The position numbers and the translations under genes are program-made. Positions 9,896-18,538 of a stretch of DNA of 64,000 nt are shown in pieces. Location: contig NZ_JAVIWJ010000001.1 of assembly GCF_034314105.1 (NCBI RefSeq), positions 2,915,501-2,979,500 of the forward strand, in the 5' to 3' direction. The stretch comes from Pseudomonas sp. AB6 (GTDB lineage Bacteria > Pseudomonadota > Gammaproteobacteria > Pseudomonadales > Pseudomonadaceae). The notes beneath the pieces are model-generated. The model saw nothing but the letters and a program-made list of their open reading frames with translations, was not told the DNA's origin and made no database searches. Every line of letters starts with the position of its first letter. Position 1 is the first letter of the stretch.

Positions 9896-10669
9896 CTACA
9901 GCCGCTGTACCGTTAACGAACCATCGCGTCCCGGCGCGCCGGACTGGCCCGGTTGGCCTGGCGTGCCTGATTTGGCGCCGCTTGCGCGGTAGACCAGGCA
10001 CCCTTTGGAAGCGCCGCCCTTGCCTGCCAATCCAGCAGCACCGGCAAGCCCTCCAGCTCCGCCGTTGACCAGCACTTTGATGCGTTCGGCAGGGAATGCG
10101 GCGGGCAACTCGAGATGTACCACTGCACCTGGCGCGCCATCGTGACCGTTGCTGCCGTTGTCGCCGTTGTAACCACGACTTGCTTCACCCCATAGACAAC
10201 CAGGGTCTTCGCCATTGGCGCCATCTAAACCGAAAAAGCCAGGGGCTCCAGAACCGCCACGGGCGTCGACTGAGAGCTCATCAGCGGTCAGGTTTTCCAG
10301 ACGCAAGGTCAAATTACGACCAGGCAGCGCAGGCTTGAGAAACGTGCCGGGCGCACCGCGCGCAGTGATTTGACTACCGGATGCTAATTGGCCACGGCCG
10401 ATGACCATGTTAAACACCTGTCCGCTGGGGATAATCGCGATACGCGCTTCATGGCCCAGCACCAACTCACCGACTCTGACTTCGTCGACACCTGCGGGGA
10501 TTAGCAACGTACCGTAATCAGCAACTTCCAGGCGATCCAACTGCAAGACGCTGGTTTGAGTTGGCAGACGCATTAGTGAATGCGCCTCGACCATTACCAC
10601 TTGGGCCAAGACCATCGGGGTGAACATTGCGACGCTGCATGCCACTGCCAGAAGCCGAAGGTTACGCAT
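9896..10669 (-). CDS. Secreted collagen-like (Gly-X-Y repeat) protein
   Basis: 257 residues. The start, MRNLRLLAVACSVAMF, has GGAGG seven bases upstream and begins a clear signal peptide ending near VLA-Q. The middle is beta-rich (about residues 25-130). The C-terminal half has three Gly-X-Y blocks: GAPGFFGLDGANG, GYNGDNGSNGHDGAPG and GTPGQPGQSGAPGRDG, with a Gly/Ala stretch between. Such blocks are typical of bacterial collagen-like proteins, but these runs are short and interrupted. Its start overlaps the stop of the DUF1145 gene by eight bases, so translation is probably coupled. Function unknown. Confidence 0.7.
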   Translation of the reverse strand: MRNLRLLAVACSVAMFTPMVLAQVVMVEAHSLMRLPTQTSVLQLDRLEVADYGTLLIPAGVDEVRVGELVLGHEARIAIIPSGQVFNMVIGRGQLASGSQITARGAPGTFLKPALPGRNLTLRLENLTADELSVDARGGSGAPGFFGLDGANGEDPGCLWGEASRGYNGDNGSNGHDGAPGAVVHLELPAAFPAERIKVLVNGGAGGLAGAAGLAGKGGASKGCLVYRASGAKSGTPGQPGQSGAPGRDGSLTVQRL

Positions 10670-10937
10670 GAGCGACCTCCACCGACAAGCGGGAAAAAGA
10701 TTGCAGATGGAAAATACCAAACAGCAGGATCTGCCCACGATCCCTCCAAGGCCGCGCTCGCCCACGCAGGCTGCCGTTGAACAAAACCAGTTCCATCAAG
10801 TGGATCAGCACCAGCAGGCTTGCGACCATGTTGATCAATAAATCAAAAGGATTTGGTAATGCAATAACCATATTAACCAGCACCACCAGCCAGAAACCCG
10901 ATGTCAACATTTTCCCCAATCCCCAAAACAACTTCAT
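10662..10937 (-). CDS. DUF1145 family small membrane protein
   Basis: 91 residues with two hydrophobic helices (about 4-28 and 33-54), followed by FNGSLRGRARPWRDRGQILLFGIFHLQS, a pattern I know from DUF1145 proteins of Pseudomonas. A good AGGGG site precedes the ATG. It ends inside the start of the collagen-like gene, suggesting a two-gene unit. Function unknown. Confidence 0.75.
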   Translation of the reverse strand: MKLFWGLGKMLTSGFWLVVLVNMVIALPNPFDLLINMVASLLVLIHLMELVLFNGSLRGRARPWRDRGQILLFGIFHLQSFSRLSVEVAHA

Positions 10938-11051
10938 ACGTACCCCTGGCGGTTATTCTTTTGCGCACAGTAACGGCAACAGCGCGAATTTTGCCAGCGA
11001 CCATTGAAAAATGTTCGGGTGCGCCGATTAGAGGGCTGCTCGCAACACCAT

Positions 11052-11085
11052 GAAACCGGGCGGCGTTCAACCATGGCCCGGTTTC
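11052..11085 (-). terminator. Hairpin downstream of the OmpA-type lipoprotein gene
   Basis: GAAACCGGGC and GCCCGGTTTC, ten-base perfect arms around a 14-base loop, located 18 bases past the stop. There is no T run, so it may act as an mRNA-stabilising end or a weak terminator. Confidence 0.5.
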
Positions 11086-11103
11086 TCAAATGTGGTGTCA
11101 ATG

Positions 11104-11829
11104 TCAGCGGTTTAGGTGTATTTCCACCCGGCGGTTCTTCGCTCGCCCCTCATCAGTCGCGTTGTCCGCCACCGGCTGACTTTTGCCCATGCCTTGGGTG
11201 GACAATTTGGCAGGCGCAAGCCCCTGACTGATCAAAAACGTTGCCACGCTGGCGGCTCGACGTTCGGAGAGTTTCTGGTTATAAGGACCGGAACCCCTGC
11301 TATCGGTATGGCCTATCACCTTAATGCTCACTACATCGGCGCTTTTCAGGCTATCCATTATTGCGATCAGCTTATCCCGCGCTTCGCTTGTTAGGTCGGC
11401 CTTGTTATACGCAAACAGCACGGCACCCTCATCGCTAAGGGTAATAATTTGCTCGGTAGGGGGTGCGGGTTCTGCGGGTTTGACGCTCGCAGGGTATTGA
11501 GGAAGGGGGCAACCATTATTGTCGACGGGGGTATTGGGGGGCGTATTCGGACAGGTATCGCGACGATCAAACACACCATCCCCATCCTCGTCACCATCCT
11601 GGGCAAAACAGATAAGGCCACCGGCAATCACGCCAAGTGCCGCACCACCACCGGCCCAGGCACCACTTTCAATGGCGCCCAGTCCTCCACCGACCAAGCC
11701 ACCTATAACACTACAGATGGGCCAGTTCTTTTGATTGAGCGGCGCCGTACCATCGCTGGTGGTCGCACAACCTGAAAGGACACCGCTGACCAAAAATAAA
11801 GGAAGTACCGCTCTTGCGCATACGCTCAT
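11104..11829 (-). CDS. OmpA-family lipoprotein with thrombospondin type 3 repeat (twin 1)
   Basis: 241 residues. Lipoprotein signal with Cys21 in GVLSGC, then a glycine-rich hydrophobic zipper (about 40-72), an acidic calcium-type repeat (DGDEDGDGVFDRRDTCPNTP, about 78-97) and an OmpA peptidoglycan-binding domain (VIGHTDSRGSGPYN and GRAKNRRVEIHL). The architecture is the same as the gene just upstream (11918-12625), so the two are tandem paralogues. Its Shine-Dalgarno AGGAG lies in the 3' arm of a strong hairpin at 11839-11873. Probably an outer-membrane lipoprotein bound to the cell wall. Confidence 0.85.
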   Translation of the reverse strand: MSVCARAVLPLFLVSGVLSGCATTSDGTAPLNQKNWPICSVIGGLVGGGLGAIESGAWAGGGAALGVIAGGLICFAQDGDEDGDGVFDRRDTCPNTPPNTPVDNNGCPLPQYPASVKPAEPAPPTEQIITLSDEGAVLFAYNKADLTSEARDKLIAIMDSLKSADVVSIKVIGHTDSRGSGPYNQKLSERRAASVATFLISQGLAPAKLSTQGMGKSQPVADNATDEGRAKNRRVEIHLNR

Positions 11830-11838
11830 AAGTCAATG

Positions 11839-11873
11839 CTCCTGAGTTACCGGCCCATGCCGGCACTCAGGAG
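11839..11873 (-). promoter_or_regulatory. Leader hairpin that covers the ribosome binding site (twin 1)
   Basis: On the minus strand CTCCTGAGT pairs with ACTCAGGAG (nine base pairs), with CCGGC/GCCGG pairing inside. The 3' arm contains the AGGAG used by the gene starting at 11829, so folding would hide it. The 5' side of the hairpin begins with CGTCTTTACTC, also found in the leader of the paralogue. Confidence 0.55.
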
Positions 11874-11917
11874 TAAAGACGCACAACCTTAACTCCACAA
11901 GCCACGCAACACGGGCT

Positions 11918-12625
11918 TTATCGGTTAATTTTGATCTCTACACGACGATTCAAGGCACGCCCTTCGGCCGTTTTGTTATCCGCGACGGGACGACCTTCAC
12001 CTTCGCCAACTACTGCCACAAAACTGCTGCGCGGGATACCAGAGCTGACCAGATAGTCGGTCACCGACGTTGCACGCTTTTGCGAAAGCTTTTTGTTGTA
12101 CTTGTCGCTACCAACACTGTCGGTATGTCCGCTGACGCGTAACTGAGCGCTAGGAGCTTCGCGTTTCAGACGGCTACTGATCAGGTCAAGCTTTTGTTTG
12201 TCCGCCGCCGTCAATTGCGCCGAATCAAACTTGAAATAGACGTCGTTGATCACGATCGTCTCTTCTTTGACCATGACCACCTTTTCAACCACTGCGGGTT
12301 CGGCGGCAGGTGCCACAACCGGTGGACAACCATTGGCATCTACACTTACCCCTTTAGGCGTACCTGGACACTTGTCGCGGCTGTCCGGCACGCCGTCGCC
12401 ATCTTCGTCGCCGTCGCCGTGTACCCAGCAATACGCTGCCGCTACACCGCCGCCGATCAACACACCCCAACCGGCATAGGTGGCGTTGTGAATCGCCCCC
12501 AGTCCCGCACCCGTCAAACCGCCGACTGCGGCACATTTAGGCCAATCGGTCTTTTGCAAACCTGCACAACCCGTCAACAGGCTGGTCAGCAGGATCAAAG
12601 GTAACGCCACCCGAATCATACTCAT
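11918..12625 (-). CDS. OmpA-family lipoprotein with thrombospondin type 3 repeat (twin 2)
   Basis: 235 residues from the ATG at 12625. An earlier ATG at 12634 touches the AGGAG site directly, while the one at 12625 stands nine bases away, so the latter is preferred. Lipoprotein signal with Cys20 in LLTGC; a glycine-rich zipper; the acidic repeat DGDEDGDGVPDSRDKCPGTP; a Pro/Ala/Val linker; and an OmpA domain (RVSGHTDSVGSDKYN and GRALNRRVEIKI). Paralogue of the next gene downstream. Probably links outer membrane and peptidoglycan. Confidence 0.85.
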   Translation of the reverse strand: MSMIRVALPLILLTSLLTGCAGLQKTDWPKCAAVGGLTGAGLGAIHNATYAGWGVLIGGGVAAAYCWVHGDGDEDGDGVPDSRDKCPGTPKGVSVDANGCPPVVAPAAEPAVVEKVVMVKEETIVINDVYFKFDSAQLTAADKQKLDLISSRLKREAPSAQLRVSGHTDSVGSDKYNKKLSQKRATSVTDYLVSSGIPRSSFVAVVGEGEGRPVADNKTAEGRALNRRVEIKINR

Positions 12626-12634
12626 TGACTTCAT

Positions 12635-12670
12635 CTCCTATGGGATCGGTCCAAACCGATGCAATGGGAG
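12635..12670 (-). promoter_or_regulatory. Leader hairpin that covers the ribosome binding site (twin 2)
   Basis: On the minus strand CTCCCAT faces ATAGGAG (one mismatch), with a perfect inner stem ATCGGT/ACCGAT and a four-base loop. The 3' arm carries the AGGAG of the gene that follows. The sequence CGTCTTTACTC at the 5' side (12668-12678) matches 11871-11881 base for base. Confidence 0.5.
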
Positions 12671-12794
12671 TAAAGACGTCAGTTTCACAGTCCGCCAATT
12701 AGCCATCATAAAAGCTGCGAATTGAAGCAGCGCCCTAAGGGCTAGGCCATTGCGTCTTGGCAAGCTAGTCTTGCAACTCAATTGAGGAATTTCG

Positions 12795-13292
12795 ATGACT
12801 GATGGCTTTTCTACGCGCACGCCGCAGCAGGCGCTGGCCGCCTTGCTGGATCGATACGCCCCTAAACGCCTGCTATTGATCGGTGCCGCAAGTTTCCCTG
12901 CGCTCGAGGCATTCCTGACCGCTCATCCGGGTACCGAATTAGCCCATGCCATGCCCGGCCCTTTGCCTACAGCGCTTGGCGCACAACGTTTTGACCTGGC
13001 ACTGGCGGTGGATTGCCTGGAGCATTTGCCCAAACGCACCGGGCTTGAATTGCTGGGCGGGATTCGTAATTTGAACGCGAGTCGTATTGCCGTGCTGGCG
13101 GATTTACACGCATGTGGCTGGCAAGACACCGATTTCTATTCGTTGGCACTGCAAGCCAGTGAACGCTTTGCCCGAGACGAGCAAGTCCTGACGTTGTTTA
13201 CCTACGACCTGCGTGACTATAAACAAGTCCCCGATTGGCTCAACGCGAAATTTTGGGCCAACCCGGAGAATTTCGGCAAATACTGGTGGTAG
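12795..13292 (+). CDS. DUF6231-like protein, methyltransferase-type N-terminus
   Basis: 165 residues, start preceded by GAGGA. The N-terminal half has the look of a Rossmann methyltransferase ([16 protein letters not shown], then [16 protein letters not shown]), but the S-adenosylmethionine loop is not clearly G-x-G-x-G. I recall similar Pseudomonas proteins as DUF6231; no function is known to me. The stop is two bases before the YchJ start, so the two are probably one transcript. Confidence 0.65.
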   Translation: MTDGFSTRTPQQALAALLDRYAPKRLLLIGAASFPALEAFLTAHPGTELAHAMPGPLPTALGAQRFDLALAVDCLEHLPKRTGLELLGGIRNLNASRIAVLADLHACGWQDTDFYSLALQASERFARDEQVLTLFTYDLRDYKQVPDWLNAKFWANPENFGKYWW

Positions 13293-13294
13293 CC

Positions 13295-13768
13295 ATGACA
13301 GGTACGATCTGCCCCTGCGGCAGCGGAAATTTCCTGGATGCCTGCTGCGGGCACTATCACGCCGGGCTGGCAGCCCCCTGCGCAGAAGCGCTGATGCGCT
13401 CGCGTTACAGCGCCTACGTACTGGGGCTGATCGATTATTTGGTGGATACGACGCTGCCTGCGCAACAAGTCAGCCTGGACCGCCAATCCATCGGTGATTG
13501 GAGTGCGCGAAGCACCTGGCTGGGGTTGGGCGTGGAGCACGTCGAAGTGTTTGGCGGCAAACCTGAGCACGCCTTCGTCACATTCATCGCTCGCTGGCAC
13601 GACGGCGATGGCGAACACAGCCATCGCGAGCGCTCGGCATTCGTCCAGAATCAAGGCCGCTGGTATTTCATCGACCCGACGGTACCGCTCAAGGTAGGCC
13701 GTAACGATGCGTGCCCATGTGGCAGTGGGCAAAAATTCAAAAAATGCTGTGCAGGTTATCTCGCATAA
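13295..13768 (+). CDS. YchJ family protein with two SEC-C metal-binding motifs
   Basis: 157 residues. SEC-C zinc-type motifs at both ends: [17 protein letters not shown] near residue 6 and [15 protein letters not shown] near the C-terminus, with the NTF2-like YchJ core ([18 protein letters not shown]) between them. The start was set just after the upstream stop, matching the N-terminal motif. Function is not established; SEC-C motifs bind Zn or Fe and can contact ribosomes or SecB in SecA. Confidence 0.85.
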   Translation: MTGTICPCGSGNFLDACCGHYHAGLAAPCAEALMRSRYSAYVLGLIDYLVDTTLPAQQVSLDRQSIGDWSARSTWLGLGVEHVEVFGGKPEHAFVTFIARWHDGDGEHSHRERSAFVQNQGRWYFIDPTVPLKVGRNDACPCGSGQKFKKCCAGYLA

Positions 13769-13778
13769 GCCAATGGGC

Positions 13779-14315
13779 TCAACTGAGTTTTAAATGCGAC
13801 GTGTCGGGCGCCGGGCCCGCGGGTGGCTTTTTGAGCTCATGCATATCGCTTCCTACCGGTGCCAAACTAAGCTGCGAAAGGTCCAGCCGGGGCGCGGGCG
13901 CGGGCGCTTTTGGCTCTTGCAGTGCGCTACCCACCTGTGCCACCGAAAAATCAGGTGCATCCACGTCCACGAACGCGGCCATGTAAGCGTCGCGCGGGGC
14001 GATCTGCAGTCGACCTTTAGCCTTGGGAGGACGATAAAATCCTGGCGCATCGGGCGGCGGCGCCAGCTCCACCTCTTCCATGTCGAGTTGCATGTCGACC
14101 ATCTCGACCAACGCCCCGGCGCGCTCCAGGGTCGCGCGATACTTCATGGCGGCGGCTTCCTCGAGATTGTTTTTGAGCACCAGACGCCGCCCTGAAAACA
14201 ATATGGCGATGCGCTGCTCATCGGCCTGGAACAATTTGGTCAGATTTGCCTCGACTCGCTCGCGCGACGCCCCGGGTACTGTCTGACCAGTAAAGACGAT
14301 TTCATAGAGGTTCAT
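13779..14315 (-). CDS. Conserved Pseudomonas hypothetical protein
   Basis: 178 residues, soluble. The N-terminal 75 residues (YEIVFTGQTVPGASRERV, then LFQADEQRIAILFSGRRLVLK) look like a small alpha/beta domain seen at the N-terminus of several Pseudomonas hypothetical proteins. The C-terminal half is proline-rich and probably disordered (EPKAPAPAPRLDLSQLSLAP). It ends with DTSHLKLS. Convergent with the YchJ gene. No function can be given. Confidence 0.6.
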   Translation of the reverse strand: MNLYEIVFTGQTVPGASRERVEANLTKLFQADEQRIAILFSGRRLVLKNNLEEAAAMKYRATLERAGALVEMVDMQLDMEEVELAPPPDAPGFYRPPKAKGRLQIAPRDAYMAAFVDVDAPDFSVAQVGSALQEPKAPAPAPRLDLSQLSLAPVGSDMHELKKPPAGPAPDTSHLKLS

Positions 14316-14430
14316 CGGACAAACTCCAACGGCACGAGGCGCAAGTATGGCTGATTATTGTGGTTTGAATGCGTGCACCAGACACGTATTGGCGAGATAA
14401 TTCGCGCCAACTTATTCCGGAGAGACCTAG

Positions 14431-14637
14431 ATGAACCAGGAAAACCACGTTCACGGCCCTGACTGCGCTCATGACCACGAGCATCAGCACCACGACCATC
14501 AGCACGCTCACGTTCACGGTCCAGACTGCGGCCACGCGCCACAAGAACCCGTGCGCAACACCTTGAAGGACGTAGGCCGTAACGATCCTTGCCCATGCGG
14601 CAGCGAGAAAAAATTCAAAAAGTGCCACGGCGCTTAA
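14431..14637 (+). CDS. Small His-rich SEC-C domain protein
   Basis: 68 residues. The first half is a His/Asp/Cys cluster with a repeated HVHGPDC unit at about residues 6 and 27 and [14 protein letters not shown] between. The C-terminus is the SEC-C motif [20 protein letters not shown], nearly identical to the end of the YchJ protein 870 bases upstream. A GGAGAG site precedes the ATG. Likely binds zinc or another metal in the cytoplasm; a storage or chaperone role is a guess. Confidence 0.75.
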   Translation: MNQENHVHGPDCAHDHEHQHHDHQHAHVHGPDCGHAPQEPVRNTLKDVGRNDPCPCGSEKKFKKCHGA

Positions 14638-14651
14638 TCTACCTAATCCCC

Positions 14652-14727
14652 GTAGATGCCAACTTGTTACCGAGAAGCTTGACGCCGCGTTTCAGGTATA
14701 ACGCCTCGCCAACAAGTTAGCGCCTAC
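14652..14727. repeat. REP-type palindrome (CTAACTTGTTGGCGAG family)
   Basis: Arms 14652-14674 and 14705-14727 match in inverted orientation at about 18 of 23 positions around a 30-base spacer. Same family as 1382-1450. Confidence 0.6.
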
Positions 14728-14809
14728 AGAGCTCTTGCTGCTTGCGTGTGGCGTGTCTGCTCACTAACGTAGCGCCATCAAAAAATGTCACCCCCGCAGG
14801 AGCTTTGCC

Positions 14810-17287
14810 ATGGCCTCGCCAGCCTTTTTAGATTTTCTTCCCCGGTTCGGCGTTGCCGCAGCAGTGGTCAGTGTCCTGAGTTTGAGCGGTTGCCAGCTCG
14901 GAGGCGCCAGTAGCGATACGCTTCCACCGTCCACCGGTGTGTTTGCGATCAAAGGGTTGGCGCAGAACGTTTCAGTACGCCGCAACAGCCTCGGCATGCC
15001 GCTGATCGAGAGCAATACGTTTCATGACGCGCTGTTCACCCTGGGTTATGTGCACGCCAGCGACCGCATCAGCCAAATGGTCAGCATGCGTTTGCTCGCC
15101 CAAGGCCGATTGGCCGAACTGGAAGGCCCCAGCGCCTTGGAAATCGACCGATTCATGCGTTCGATCAATCTGAAGAAAAGCGCAAGCGAGCTTTACAACA
15201 GTTCATCGCCACGGCTTAAACGTTTCTTCGAAGTCTACGCACGCGGCGTCAACGCTTACCTGTTCCGCTATCGCGACAAGCTGCCAGCCGATTTGACGGC
15301 GGCCGGTTACCACCCTGAATACTGGAAGCCGGAAGACTCGGCGCTGATCTTCAGCCTGCTGAACTTCGGCATGTCGGTGAACCTGCAACAAGAGCTTTCT
15401 TCTCTGGTATTGGCGCAAAAAGTCGGTGCAGAGAAGCTCGCTTGGCTGATCCCGACCTACCCTGATGAAGAACTGCCTATGGCCGAAGCCGACAAACTCA
15501 AAGGCCTGAATTTGAGCCAAATCCCAGGTCTCGGCGATTTGAATAAAGTGGCTCTGCAACTGTCCGACCTGAACATGCTTGGTGTCGCGGCCTCGAACAA
15601 CTGGGTGGTCGCTCCCCAACGCAGCCGCAGCGGTAAAAGTTTGCTGGCCAACGACATGCACCTGCCCGCCACCTTGCCTTCGGCTTGGAGCTTTGTGCAG
15701 ATCCGCGCACCTAAATTTGAGGCAGCCGGGATGTCCATCGCCGGTCTACCGCTAGTATTGTCCGGCTTTAATGGCAAGCTGGCGTGGGGCATGACCACCG
15801 CCATGGGCGACAATCAGGACCTGTTCCTCGAGAAACTCAAGCGTGAAAACAATAAGTTGCTCTACTTGGTCGATGGCAAGTGGCAACCGGCCTCGGTGCG
15901 CAACGAAACGTTCTTTATCAAAGGCGAGCGTGCTGTTCGCGAAACCATTTACGAAACCCGCCACGGCACTCTCCTCAACAGCGCGCTGGGCGAACGCAGC
16001 AGCCCAGAGCAACCCGTCCAACTCAGTAACGGCTTGGGTCTGGCCCTGCAAACACCCGACTTCAAAGACGACAAAAGCATGGACGCGTTCTTCAACCTGT
16101 CCCGCGCTCAAAACGTCGAGAAAGCCTCGGACGCCGTTCGTGAAATTCGCGCCATGGCCCTGAACATTGTGTTTGCCGACTCCCAACATGTTGGCTGGCA
16201 GGTCACAGGACGCTTCCCGAACCGCCGCGAGGGTCTAGGGTTGCTCCCATCGCCGGGCTGGGACAGCCACTATGACTGGGACGGTTACGCCGATTCGATG
16301 CTGCACCCATATGATCAAGACCCAAGGCAAGGCTGGATCGGCACCGCCAACCAACGCACCCTGCAAAAAGGTTACGGCATGCAACTGTCTAACTCCTGGA
16401 ACTACCCGGAGCGCGCCGAACGCATAGCCGTTTTGTTAAATGGCGATAAACAGGACAGCCGCAGCATGATCGCCATGCAATACGATCAAACCACGACCTT
16501 TGCTGCCAAGCTGAAGAAGATGTTTCAAGCACCCGGTATGGCCCAACCGCTGAATCTGGCTATTAATGCGTTACCTGCGGCGGATCGTGGCAAGGCTCAA
16601 GAAGCCTTGGCACGCCTGATAGCGTTTGACGGCAAGTTGTCCGCGAGTTCCTCCGACGCCGCGATTTATGAGCTTTTCCTGCAAGAAAGCGCTAAGCAGA
16701 TCTTCCTTGACGAACTGGGGCCGGAAACCAGCCCGGCCTGGAAAGCGCTAGTTGAAAACGCCAACTTCACCTACTCCGCTCAAGCCGATCACCTACTTGG
16801 CCGCGAAGACAGCCCGTATTGGGATGACATCAAAACCCCGCAAAAAGAAGACAAACCGACGATTCTCGCCCGCAGCCTGGCTGCCGCGATAACTGCAGGC
16901 GACAGCCAATTAGGTGGCGATCACAAAGCCTGGCAGTGGGGCAAACTGCACCGCTACACCTGGACCGCGAAAAACGGCCAGATGGCTAATCGCAGCCCCA
17001 CTCCAGCCGGAGGTGATCACAGCACTCTCAATGCGGCTGGTTACGCGTGGGGTGAAAACTTCGACACTGCACTGACGCCTGCGATGCGGATAATCGTCGA
17101 CTTCGGTCAACCTGAACCAATGATGAGTCAGAACAATGCAGGCCAATCCGGCAATCCAGTCAGCCCGCATTACGCTGATGGCATTGAACCTTGGCTAAAA
17201 GCGCAATACACGACAATCCCGATGCAACCGCAGAACCTGGAACGGGCCTACGGCAAGGCACGACTGACGCTGACGCCAGGGAAGTAA
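14810..17287 (+). CDS. Penicillin acylase family lipoprotein (Ntn hydrolase)
   Basis: 825 residues, start preceded by AGGAG. A lipoprotein signal ends at SLSGC (Cys28). The family pattern is an alpha chain, a spacer and a beta chain that starts with the catalytic serine after autocleavage; here that serine is Ser262 in [12 protein letters not shown]. Further family marks are [26 protein letters not shown] and the late [14 protein letters not shown]. Members hydrolyse amides such as acyl-homoserine lactones or beta-lactam side chains; which one here cannot be told. The lipid anchor suggests the periplasmic face. Confidence 0.85.
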   Translation: MASPAFLDFLPRFGVAAAVVSVLSLSGCQLGGASSDTLPPSTGVFAIKGLAQNVSVRRNSLGMPLIESNTFHDALFTLGYVHASDRISQMVSMRLLAQGRLAELEGPSALEIDRFMRSINLKKSASELYNSSSPRLKRFFEVYARGVNAYLFRYRDKLPADLTAAGYHPEYWKPEDSALIFSLLNFGMSVNLQQELSSLVLAQKVGAEKLAWLIPTYPDEELPMAEADKLKGLNLSQIPGLGDLNKVALQLSDLNMLGVAASNNWVVAPQRSRSGKSLLANDMHLPATLPSAWSFVQIRAPKFEAAGMSIAGLPLVLSGFNGKLAWGMTTAMGDNQDLFLEKLKRENNKLLYLVDGKWQPASVRNETFFIKGERAVRETIYETRHGTLLNSALGERSSPEQPVQLSNGLGLALQTPDFKDDKSMDAFFNLSRAQNVEKASDAVREIRAMALNIVFADSQHVGWQVTGRFPNRREGLGLLPSPGWDSHYDWDGYADSMLHPYDQDPRQGWIGTANQRTLQKGYGMQLSNSWNYPERAERIAVLLNGDKQDSRSMIAMQYDQTTTFAAKLKKMFQAPGMAQPLNLAINALPAADRGKAQEALARLIAFDGKLSASSSDAAIYELFLQESAKQIFLDELGPETSPAWKALVENANFTYSAQADHLLGREDSPYWDDIKTPQKEDKPTILARSLAAAITAGDSQLGGDHKAWQWGKLHRYTWTAKNGQMANRSPTPAGGDHSTLNAAGYAWGENFDTALTPAMRIIVDFGQPEPMMSQNNAGQSGNPVSPHYADGIEPWLKAQYTTIPMQPQNLERAYGKARLTLTPGK

Positions 17288-17506
17288 TGGTCTGATATCA
17301 ACCCCGTAACCCTGTGGAACCTGATTTATTCGAGAACTGAGCAACGCGGTCCGCACGTCAGACCGTGTTGGTCGCTTCCCGATGAATGAGCTTGTCACAC
17401 CGGGTTGCGCTGGATAACGAGCCTGTGATAGAGCGCCTGCCATCCACTTCGAACTTCCACCCGCGCACCGCCTCATAACTAACAAGCCCATCCTTCTGGT
17501 CATCCT

Positions 17507-18538
17507 ATGGATCTTGTTATCGCACGGCCCGAAGGGCTGTACTGCCCGCAGGGAGATTTTTATATCGACCCATGGCGCCCGGTTGAGCGGGCCGTTATTA
17601 CCCACGGTCATGGCGATCACGCGCGTACCGGCAATCAACATTACCTGGCGGCAGCTCCCGGCGAAGGCATTTTACGGGCGCGACTGGGGCAGGACTTAAA
17701 CCTGCAAACCCTGAATTACGGCGAAAACATCAATCATCATGGTGTGACGCTGAGCTTGCACCCGGCCGGCCATGTACTCGGATCGGCGCAAGTTCGGCTC
17801 GAATATCGAGGCAAAATATGGGTAGCCTCAGGGGATTACAAAGTTGAACCCGACGGCACCTGTGCGCCTTTCGAGCCAGTGCGTTGCCATACCTTCATCA
17901 CTGAATCCACGTTCGGTCTGCCTATTTATCGCTGGCAACCTCAGGCTGATATCTTCGCTGACGTTAATCAATGGTGGCGAGGCAATATTGAGCAAGGCAA
18001 AGCCAGTGTGCTGTTTTGCTATTCCTTCGGCAAAGCCCAGCGAATCCTCCACGGTATTGATCCCGACATCGGTCCAATTCTGGTCCATGGCGCCATCGAA
18101 CCGCTGAACCGGGTGTACCGCGAAGCCGGTGTTCGTATCCCCGAGACCCATTACGCAAGCGACTTTAAAAAGACCGACCCACTATTGCGCCAAGCGTTGA
18201 TTCTTGCCCCACCTTCTGCGGGCGGCAGCACCTGGATGCGACGTTTTGGTGACCTCAGCGATGCATTTGCCAGCGGCTGGATGATGTTGCGCGGCACTCG
18301 CCGCCGGCGCGGAGTAGATCGCGGCTTTGTACTTTCGGATCATGCCGACTGGCCAGGGCTGCTATGGGCTATTGAGCAAACCGGCGCTGAGCGAGTGATG
18401 GTGACCCATGGTTCGGTCAACGTACTGGTGCGCTATCTTCGCGAGAAAGGGTTGGATGCTCAGGGCTTCAGCACCGAATACGGCGACGACGAAGATCTTG
18501 CGCTGGGTACCTCGCCACCTCACGAGGTTCCAGCATGA
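17507..18538 (+). CDS. Ligase-associated DNA exonuclease (metallo-beta-lactamase/SNM1-like)
   Basis: 343 residues. The metallo-beta-lactamase metal motif HGHGDHA is at residues 33-39. HPAGHVLGSAQV and ASGDYKVEPD give further metal ligands, and VLSDHADWPGLL is the beta-CASP-type motif. It overlaps the start of the ATP-dependent ligase gene by four bases. This exonuclease-ligase pair, together with an Lhr-type helicase and PdeM, forms the known ligase-associated DNA damage response set; here the second half lies 4.7 kb downstream. Confidence 0.85.
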   Translation: MDLVIARPEGLYCPQGDFYIDPWRPVERAVITHGHGDHARTGNQHYLAAAPGEGILRARLGQDLNLQTLNYGENINHHGVTLSLHPAGHVLGSAQVRLEYRGKIWVASGDYKVEPDGTCAPFEPVRCHTFITESTFGLPIYRWQPQADIFADVNQWWRGNIEQGKASVLFCYSFGKAQRILHGIDPDIGPILVHGAIEPLNRVYREAGVRIPETHYASDFKKTDPLLRQALILAPPSAGGSTWMRRFGDLSDAFASGWMMLRGTRRRRGVDRGFVLSDHADWPGLLWAIEQTGAERVMVTHGSVNVLVRYLREKGLDAQGFSTEYGDDEDLALGTSPPHEVPA

